NCBI GenBank assembly: GCA_963693305.1
Contig: OY855906.1
Location: forward strand, 12,733,602-12,797,601
Length of the DNA: 64,000 nt
DNA from: Meandrina meandrites
Lineage: Eukaryota; Cnidaria; Anthozoa; Scleractinia; Meandrinidae
Direction: 5' to 3'
Shown: positions 56,635-64,000 of the stretch, one piece after another
Layout: each line of letters begins with the position of its first letter
How positions within the stretch are numbered: position 1 is the first letter of the stretch
Program-made: the position numbers and the translations under genes
Notes under the pieces: model-generated
The model's input: the letters and a program-made list of their open reading frames with translations, nothing else
Told to the model about the DNA's origin: nothing
Databases searched by the model: none

Positions 56635-57609
56635 TCACTTCCAACAGAAAATCTCCTTCAAAACCCTTTTCACGGCGACTCGCAATTCGCGAATGCGCCA
56701 ACAATATATAAAAGGATTTACCGATGAATTCATGAAGACTACTGTGGTTGTTAATTTCCATGCTATAGCACTCTGGGCGTTATTTGATGCCACTAAACTA
56801 ATTAGTACTTCCTTACTAGTCAATAACAAAATAATAAAAAGCGGAGTATAGCAAAGGAGTAGAAAGTAGTGAACTAGGAAAGCGTTGACAGCGGTTCTTT
56901 TGAAACGTGCCACGCTGAAACCATTCCCAGCTTGTACTGCCTCCTCTTGTGCTTGAATTTGTTGTTGATGGCGACGAACAACGACGTATATTTTTACATG
57001 AGCATATGTAGACAAGCAGAGCAGAATGGCAACTGCTACAGCCATGACAACGAGGAACACCTTATCTTCACTCCACAGTATCAGGCTTGCCAGAAATCCG
57101 CTTATCAACCAATTCATTGCCATCACGAAGATGACTCGTGGAACAGTTACAATACTGGCATATCTCAGGTGATACTGAATTGCTAATAACCTATCAAGAC
57201 TTATGGCTGAAACAGTCGATAAAGATGCACCGCATACTGAATAGGACAAAGTAATGAATGCTTTTCCCATAACGCAGGGATACTCTGCCGAGTTTGACTG
57301 GAGTAGAATCAGTTCTATCGCGAGAAACAAAGGCTGAACGACAAGACTAACAGCAAGATCTGTTGTCGCAAGTCCACTAAGCAAAACAATCGAAGGAGAA
57401 CGAAGAGAAGACGTCTTCCATATTACATATAAAACCACAATGTTCCCGATGAGTGCTGTTAGTAATAATAAAATGTTCATCACACAGTTAAACACGATGA
57501 GTCCATATGGAACATTTTCATTCCGAAATACAGGGAAACGGAAGCAAGAATTATTGTCTTGAATTATCTCCTGCTCTTCTTGGTAGTTCGCAGACCCGTT
57601 ATGGCACAT
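56635..57609 (-). CDS. Melanocortin-like class A GPCR, cluster copy 3
   Basis: The intronless ORF gives 324 residues from the ATG at 57609 (MCHNGSANY), the position that matches the other copies; the frame is open upstream to 57681, which would add 24 residues. It has GNIVV in TM1, LATTDLAVSLVVQP in TM2, LDRLLAIQYHLRY after TM3, a very short Cys-free TM4-TM5 loop (WSEDKVF), HQQQIQAQ in the third loop, CYTPLF in TM6 and NPFIYCWR in TM7. It is in reverse orientation to copies 1 and 2 and closer to copy 4. Its role at the cell surface is inferred from family; the ligand is unknown. Confidence 0.88.
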   Translation of the reverse strand: MCHNGSANYQEEQEIIQDNNSCFRFPVFRNENVPYGLIVFNCVMNILLLLTALIGNIVVLYVIWKTSSLRSPSIVLLSGLATTDLAVSLVVQPLFLAIELILLQSNSAEYPCVMGKAFITLSYSVCGASLSTVSAISLDRLLAIQYHLRYASIVTVPRVIFVMAMNWLISGFLASLILWSEDKVFLVVMAVAVAILLCLSTYAHVKIYVVVRRHQQQIQAQEEAVQAGNGFSVARFKRTAVNAFLVHYFLLLCYTPLFIILLLTSKEVLISLVASNNAQSAIAWKLTTTVVFMNSSVNPFIYCWRIRELRVAVKRVLKEIFCWK

Positions 57610-59267
57610 GTCGACCTCCTTAAGAAAATAAAAGTTAACCAATATCGGGGAGAAATAGTAATGTTTTCCAGCCTGTTTCACACACTTGTGTTCACAGCTT
57701 GATAATATTTAAAACAACGAGTGATGACACAGAAATGTGCATAACAATCGTTTCGAAGGACTAATTAAAAACCTAATAAGTCAGCTTTCACAAAGCTCTC
57801 TGGGACGTGCCAAAAGAACGTCGAGCACGACAGGTGCTTTATAAAACTAACAGACATGTTGCGTTGTTTTTACACTCATTGCCACATTTTGGCCAAACGG
57901 TTATTCTGTACTTTTAGTCGTGAAGTCCCACTTGAAGCTTCACTTGGCCAGACTTCAAATCCGTAGCAAACTTATCTTGAAATGAAATACATTCTAATTC
58001 TACATATAAATATGTATATTATTTAATCTGGTGAATAATAAGCAATTATTGGATGAGGTGTCTGTGATATCCGGAATCAAGGTCGAGGTAAGTGAAGCCA
58101 AAATTTCAATAAAGATCGAGGTAAGTCGGATTCGGCTGATACCACTCACCTCGACCTTGATTTTTCCGGATATCACAAACACCGAAACTAACGCATTGTT
58201 GAAGAAGCGAATCGATGAGCCATGTTTTTACATTAATGTCTGCCACATGCCACTCACCACCCGTGCACTTGGCATTGCTCTTGGAAATCATGCATTGCGC
58301 GCGCAACCTACAGATTATTGACTAATCCACTAGTGGTAATATGCCGTGGTTTCTAGCCGCACGTCCTGACTCCTGATTACTTGCAAGCCCAAGGTTCAAG
58401 CTGTTGTCGCCCTGGGGATTTAGTGGGTTTTCTTCACCCTAGGGAGTTATTCAGTCTTCACGCGCGTCACATGATACGTTATCATCCAATCAACAACTGC
58501 ATTCCAGTTGGGGGTATAAAAAAGATTATATATATTATATACAGAAAACAGTGAAGGACTAGGGGAAACAAAACTCACTGTTACCCTTTGGGGCAGTCAT
58601 TAAGTGCTTATTATTTAATTCCAGCCTAACAACGTTCTTCAGACCAATCCTTACCAGGTAATACAATCTTAGTCCAATAATGTTACCTATACAATATCAG
58701 TCAAATTATGATATTCTAATATTGACATTCTCAATTCTACTCGGCTCGTACAATTACTTTTATTAGTATATGCCGGCCCTATCCCTCACTCGGGGGCAAG
58801 GAACTAAGAGAGAGATATGCCAAACTAGTGCTTTTCGCCATACCTTTACATCACAAATAAGGCCGAGATTCGACCTTTTTGAAACGGTAAACTGATAAGG
58901 CTTTGCTTCCCGTGACTCCTATTTCAAAGGAAACTGGCGCAGGGATACCGCTGCACAAAAATAAACTAATGCGGTACCATTTACAATGTACTAGTTTTAA
59001 AACACTTCAGACATTTAAGTCCATGACGTGATTCTAAACTGTACCCAGTCCAGATAACCTCAAAGTCTGTTTCCTAACTCAATCCTGAATGCGTCAGTCT
59101 CTTAGAGAAGACAACAAATCCTTGCATATTATATTTCAATCCTCCACGGATCAGTTCAGTTTTGTATTCGGTTCGACAAAATGTTAGTCTCATCACACTC
59201 GAAAGCATTCTGGTTCGATTCTGGTTGCCGTACCGCTGACCAAAGTGTCGTGGTCTCTCAAATCTCT
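57610..59267. other. Upstream region of GPCR copy 3 with a foldback element
   Basis: No gene was recognised. 57810-57870 resembles DNA found at 62375-62420 and 62915-62960. A foldback at about 58050-58192 has arms TGATATCCGGAATCAAGGTC and, inverted, GACCTTGATTTTTCCGGATA. Confidence 0.55.
58050..58192. mobile_element. Foldback MITE
   Basis: The arms begin GGTGTCTGTGATATCCGG and end CCGGATATCACAAACACC, with CTCGACCTTGAT pairing inside. Two GAGGTAAGT units occur in the interior. Confidence 0.7.
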
Positions 59268-59278
59268 TCTTCTTCTGC

Positions 59279-59309
<31 letters not shown>

Positions 59310-59311
59310 AA
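59268..59311. repeat. (CTT)n-(CTG)n-(TTG)n microsatellite
   Basis: Trinucleotide runs of CTT, CTG and TTG are joined over about 44 bp. There is no coding frame around it. Confidence 0.9.
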
Positions 59312-60823
59312 ATCTGGTAAAACTAACAGGAGTATCATTAACTGAAGCTACATCAGAGAAGAAATTCTCGATTAATTAATTGTCCGTGGAATCTTGTTCA
59401 AGCCTCAATTTCAAGCGGCACGTTTCGCAACTGCAATTTCAACTTTAAGGCAAGTTTCGCAGCAGTGGAACGGTAGAACTTGGAAATTATGACGAATATG
59501 AAACTCTCCACGTTTGGTACATCAAAAACAAAGAAACTCATTCACAACTCTCATTTTGAAATCCACAGAAATCCATCCAACGGACAAAACACGTAATTTT
59601 TTTGCTCGATGTTGTCATGTGACTTTTCCCGCGCTTTTCTCAGTCGTCGTCGCACGCACGATGTATTCACCTTTGAAAAGGATTTTATCGGTAAATCTTT
59701 TTTCCTCAGATAAAACTATAATTTTGGGGTCGGCTATTTCACTGGTTTGGTATATACTAAAACAGTTATTCACCTCACCTCCACTTCGGTGAATAATTAT
59801 TAACTATTTTGATCGTAGCCACTGCGAACACTGTTAATTTTAATTAGTGAAATTAGCTGTCAATGGCCGCCAGCGATATTCAGAAATATCCAAATAGGTG
59901 AATTTCTTCATGAAATACAGATTCATGAAGCTTTAAAGGATATTAGGCGAATGATTTGGGGCACGACAAGTGTTAAAGCGGAATATCAAAATTTTAGTCG
60001 TCACTGTTTAAATAAAATCTTGAACAGCACCATTAGTTGAAAAAGCAGTGATCTTTATCACTTTTTTCCTTTTCTTCAAAGACTAAGGGAAGTTGAATAT
60101 TCAATATAATCTCAGTGATTCTTGCTGTTTTCGTATTTTTATATCCTAGCCAACCGGTGAAAGTGTGCTTTTTGAAAGTCTTAAATAAAGCTTTCAATAA
60201 CGTTCTGTCAATGACATGAGTTACATAGCCGCCACTTACGAATGCGTTTTGACGCCTTTCCCTTATTGAATATCTCTCTTCTCGAGTGACGTTTTCTGGA
60301 AGCAAATGAGCGAATTCTGATATGAAAAAATTGATAAATTACCTTTAGTTTCCTGCACGCCTCACAATGACGTATATGTCTTCATATATTGTGTAATTCA
60401 AAAGTGGATTCAGTTTTATTCCGCTAAAAGATCACCACAATATAGCATCACTTTAGAACAACCCTTACTTTCCACTGAACAGAGCTAAAAATCACTCAGT
60501 CTTACTTGATGCCATGCGATAATCAATACCATTTCGGCGAATATTGTTCATTTTTACGAGTGAAACTGAATATTAAAAAATTGAAGACGCTCTCTGCATT
60601 TGGTCATTCTTACAATATATTTAACCCTGGTTACTCGTAGTAAAATTATTAATGGCCGTAAGCGATATTTTATAAAAAAGAATCATCGTCGAAAAGAGGT
60701 TAGTATTTTCTCTATACTGCTAGTTCTTATCTTAGTCTCTCTTATGACTTAAAAGGTTGGAATTGACAAAAACTACTCAAATACAAAATTTGTCTACTGA
60801 GTCCTTCTCTAGAGCAAAATCAC
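59312..60823. other. Non-coding stretch between GPCR copies 3 and 4
   Basis: No gene was seen. 60020-60240 is similar to 62465-62625, again showing that receptor and flanks were duplicated together. A short inverted repeat TTATTCACC / GGTGAATAA occurs at 59764-59795. Confidence 0.55.
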
Positions 60824-61792
60824 CTACAGAAAAATGTCTTTCAAGGCCCTTTTTACGGCCACTCGCATTTCTCGAACACGCCAACAATAGATTAAAGGAT
60901 TCACTGAGGAATTCATGAAGACTATAGTGGTTGTTAATTTCCATGATATAGCTCTATGAGCCTTCTTCGATAACACTGATTGTACTATCTCTTCGTTACT
61001 ATTAAGTAAAAAATTGATGAAGAGTGGAGTGTAGCAAAGGAGTAGAAAATAGTAAACTAGGAAAGCGTTGGTAGCGGTCCCTTTGAAACGTGCCATGTTA
61101 AACCCATTCACAGCTTGTACTGCCTGCGCTTGTGCTTGAATTTGTTGTTGATGGCGGCGAACAACGACGTATATTTTTACATGAGCATAAGTAGACAAGC
61201 AGAGACAAATGGCAACTCCCACGGTCATGACAACAGGAAATACAGCTTTTCCACTCCAGAAAACTAGACTTGCCAGAAATCCGCTTACTAACCAGTTTAG
61301 TGTCATAACGAAGACGACTCGTGGAATAGTTACAATACTGGTGTACCTTAGGTGATACTGAATTGCTAACAACCTATCTAAACTTATGGCTGTTATTGTC
61401 ATTAACGATGCGCTACATACTGTATAGGAAACGGCGATGTATGCTTTTGCCAAATTGCAATGATACTTCGCCGAGTTTGAGACGAGTAGCATCAATTCCA
61501 TGGAAAGAAACAAGGGCTGGACGACAAGACCAACCGCAAGATCAGTTGTTGCGAGTCCACAGAGCAGAATAGTCGAAGGAGAACGAAGAGAAGGCGTCTT
61601 CCATACTGCAGATAAAACCAGAATGTTTCCGATGGTTGTCGTTACCAAAAGAAGAATATTAACTACGCAGTTAGACACAATTAGTTTTTGTGGAACATTT
61701 TCAGCCAGAAACACAGGGAAGTGATAGCAAGAGCGGTTGTCTTGAGAAATCCCTTGATTTGCTTGGCAGTTTGTAGAGCAACTGTTGTACAT
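60824..61792 (-). CDS. Melanocortin-like class A GPCR, cluster copy 4
   Basis: This 322-residue intronless ORF starts at MYNSCSTNC. It has GNILV in TM1, LATTDLAVGLVVQP in TM2, LDRLLAIQYHLRY at the end of TM3, a short Cys-free TM4-TM5 loop (WSGKAVF), HQQQIQAQAQ in the third loop, CYTPLF in TM6 and NPLIYCWR in TM7. The C-terminus (KRALKDIFL) lacks the tail Cys found in the other three copies. It shares orientation with copy 3 and most likely arose from it by tandem duplication. Confidence 0.88.
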   Translation of the reverse strand: MYNSCSTNCQANQGISQDNRSCYHFPVFLAENVPQKLIVSNCVVNILLLVTTTIGNILVLSAVWKTPSLRSPSTILLCGLATTDLAVGLVVQPLFLSMELMLLVSNSAKYHCNLAKAYIAVSYTVCSASLMTITAISLDRLLAIQYHLRYTSIVTIPRVVFVMTLNWLVSGFLASLVFWSGKAVFPVVMTVGVAICLCLSTYAHVKIYVVVRRHQQQIQAQAQAVQAVNGFNMARFKGTATNAFLVYYFLLLCYTPLFINFLLNSNEEIVQSVLSKKAHRAISWKLTTTIVFMNSSVNPLIYCWRVREMRVAVKRALKDIFL

Positions 61793-62114
61793 GTTGATTC
61801 CCGCCTAATCGAAATAAGAAGTATCCAAGAACGTGATGAAAGCTGTGGTAAATGTAAGAAGTGTTTCATTCACGTTCACAGCTTGTTAGTGCTGGCCAGT
61901 AAATAAAATGATTTTAAAATATCCTTCCCAATTTTTTTTTACTGAATCGAGTCCGCTCAAGCAAATGAAGTCTGTTTCCTAAATTAAATCTTGTAGATAC
62001 ATATTTACTTATTTTGTCCACACACCTGTCTGCCATCAATCAAAAAGCAAAATCATATATGGCTAAACTAAAACTGAGCCACTAGATCAACTATCTTCAA
62101 GGGTTTCAGGTAAT
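61793..62114. promoter_or_regulatory. 5' flank of GPCR copy 4
   Basis: This is the minus-strand upstream region. No core promoter element could be named with confidence. Confidence 0.3.
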
Positions 62115-63030
62115 GTCTTATATTGACTTGGTTTTGTTCATAGGATTGAATTACGCATGTCAGTTCATAGAGGGAAGCGCGGGATAATCGTTTGCATGTT
62201 GCCTTATATTGGTTTCGTTTTGTTCAGACGTAAAAATTACGCTTGTCAGTTAGCAGGGGGCGCGTGGGTTATTTTGAATCGACTTTACGCCAGTCAATAT
62301 TAAATCAATACCAAGTTAAAATAAGTGAATGTAAATTCACGAACCTAAACGGGTTATTATCAAAATAGCACAGAGCACGATGTGTTTTGTAGAACCGCCA
62401 AACTTTTAGTTGCCAAAACGTTCAAAAAGTGTTTCCTCCAGCACCTTTAAGATGAAATGTTTGGGTGAAACAGCAGTGATATTGGTTACTTTTTATACTG
62501 ATTTTTTTTTTCAAAGACTTAGGCAAGGTTATTTTTTGATGCTTATTTTTATACCTTGACCTTGGACTTTTTGAGAGTCTTGAATCAAGCTTTTGTTTGT
62601 CTGAAATATTGTCCGACAGAACTTGTCAGTTTTTCAACGTTACCATATTGTCACACATTGGATTCATTTTGTTCATAGGATGGAATTACGCATATCAGCT
62701 TTTAAAAACGGGGTACGCCGGATAATGTCTCCATGTTGTCTCATATTGCTTTGGTTTCGTTCATACCTGGGAATTACGCTTGTCCATTAGCAGGAAATGC
62801 GTGGGATATCTTGAATCGTATTTACTTCTGTCCACGAGTTTAAGACCAAGTTCAAATGGGTGAATATCTCTAAGAAATATAATTTACGAAATGTAAAAGG
62901 ATTGTGTCAAAATTGCGTCGATCATGACAGGTGTTTTATAGAACTACCAGCATTTAAGTTGTCAAAACGTTCAACTAGGGTTTTTTTCAGCGCCTTCAAG
63001 ATGAAATGTTTAGGTAAAAGAACAATGATA
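62115..63030. repeat. Tandem duplication of about 0.5 kb upstream of GPCR copy 4
   Basis: 62130-62470 and 62645-63025 align along their length (for example GTTCATAGGATKGAATTACG at both, and CAAAACGTTCAA followed by TTCARGATGAAATGTTTRGG). Within each unit a shorter repeat of about 90 bp (CTTATATTG..TTCGTTTTGTTCA..ATTACGC) is also duplicated. Confidence 0.7.
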
Positions 63031-63307
63031 TTTTTTAAGACATGGTGACTTCAAAACCTCGTGATATTTTTTTTCTTTCCTCTTTAATTTCATATATTGG
63101 ACGATCGGTAAATGTCATTCACTTTTGGAAGTCTTAACTCGTAGCGGCACAAATAAAACGGGTAACTCTGGGGACGAGAATGAGTAAATCGCGAGTAAAC
63201 TCCGTCTGTATTCTAAGTGCGCATTGAAAGCTCAGATTTGGCTCAAACTTGAACACAACAATAAAAAAGCATTATCGGGGTGTTCGTTTCGTGTACAAAG
63301 TCACACT

Positions 63308-63440
63308 CTAGGGTTTCATCCACGGACTTCAACGTTAGAAACACCTTTACAGCATAATATATAAGCAAAACCACTAGGGTTTCATTCACATTGACAGAGA
63401 TGAAATTAGAACCACTTTATAGCATAATAAACAGACGCAC
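63308..63440. repeat. Two-copy tandem repeat
   Basis: CTAGGGTTTCATYCAC starts each copy and TTTAYAGCATAATA lies near the end; units are about 70-80 bp. Confidence 0.6.
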
Positions 63441-63501
63441 CTATTATAGTAGTGAAGTTGTCTGCTCTTTTTAATTGACTTTGATATTTTATTTTTATCA
63501 G

Positions 63502-63597
63502 GGTTCTCCAGAAAAAGCTGCCCAGCTGTATAAACGAGCTAACGACATCAAGGAAAGCGATCCACTGTACGGACTCGCTCGTCCTTCAGTGTTCTAG
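63502..63597 (+). CDS. Terminal coding exon of an unrecognised gene
   Basis: A good acceptor (TATTTTTATCAG) precedes an open phase-0 frame of 31 codons: GSPEKAAQLYKRANDIKESD, then PLYGLARPSVF and TAG. The amphipathic helix followed by a compact C-terminus and the clean acceptor favour a real exon. I do not recognise the family. Upstream exons may lie in the cluster interval or before it; the phase fits the candidate exon at 53837-53947. The rest to 64000 holds no further supported feature and is the likely 3' UTR. Confidence 0.55.
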   Translation, partial: GSPEKAAQLYKRANDIKESDPLYGLARPSVF

Positions 63598-64000
63598 GTA
63601 ACGGCAGTCCGAAAAAACACTCACATGCTCCACGAACGCATGACAGTATATTCAGGGTCATATCGTTACCATAAATCATCGTGATTTTGGCCTTGTGACG
63701 ACAGTCGTTACAAACTTACTTCGAACCAAAAACACGCCAACTACAAAAGATAGTATATTTATGAATGTTTGTATGATAAAATGAATACAATTGAACTCCA
63801 GATCGACTACTGCATCCAACCGTTAACGAAGGGTTCGGCCATTAAATAGCCAATGGCGAGACACCACTGTAAGAAAGTATATTGTTTTTCGAGGTCTTAC
63901 TTCACCGAATGAAATATGATATGTTGCAGACAAACGTCCCGTATTTTTCCAGTTTATATTTTTTATATAATATTTTGCCATCTTTACGTTACACGATGCT

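Noticed and set aside
63165..63185. CTCTGGGGACGAGAATG as the end of another 9-bp-TSD MITE
   Set aside because: The terminal sequence matches the MITE ends at 18644, but no partner TIR or TSD is found nearby, so it is at most a relic.

Overview
The window looks like nuclear DNA of an anthozoan cnidarian, most likely a stony coral. Genes are split by introns with GT..AG junctions, there is an expanded family of small intronless class A GPCRs of a type common in corals, and many short foldback transposons with clean target-site duplications (TSDs) lie between and inside genes. No bacterial operon structure, rRNA, tRNA or CRISPR array was seen.

Layout. 1-1365: 3' end of a LINE. 3302-4042: a non-autonomous DNA transposon ending 57 bp before a divergent class A GPCR gene (4100-5203, +). 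6445-7477: a hAT-like non-autonomous element. 8117-16212 (-): a seven-exon secreted collagen-like gene that I assembled from splice sites; every junction is phase 0. A TTAA-flanked transposon (12614-13266) sits in one of its introns. 17028-53600: a tandem array of segmental duplications, each carrying a three-exon, minus-strand RDH8-like short-chain dehydrogenase gene (copy A 18973-20913, copy B 28998-38894, copy C 50653-53014). Melanocortin-like GPCR genes lie divergently upstream on the plus strand: two intact (43045-44016, 45362-46339), one 3' fragment (21050-21290) and one 5' flank without a body (47945-48655). 53837-63597: two related intact GPCR genes on the minus strand (56635-57609, 60824-61792), bracketed by a candidate first exon (53837-53947, +) and a last exon (63502-63597, +) of unrecognised genes.

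The most striking single object is a 7,330-bp Ty3/Gypsy LTR retrotransposon (30118-37447) in intron 1 of RDH8 copy B. By eye its two 233-bp LTRs are identical, its TSD is TTTGG, and the empty site survives in copy A, so the insertion is young. Gag and Pol are both open. The gag/pol junction has a textbook -1 frameshift arrangement (heptamer GGGAAAC in the Gag frame, 7-nt spacer, stem-loop holding the Gag stop). The first domain in the Pol frame is a complete MYND zinc finger, placed before the protease.

Transposon insertions with readable empty sites order the duplications. A 318-bp element with a 9-bp TSD is shared by RDH8 units A and B and absent from C, so C separated first. The Gypsy element and a 475-bp poly-G-ended element came into B after A and B split. 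All exon structures are read by eye from splice consensus; no transcript data were available.
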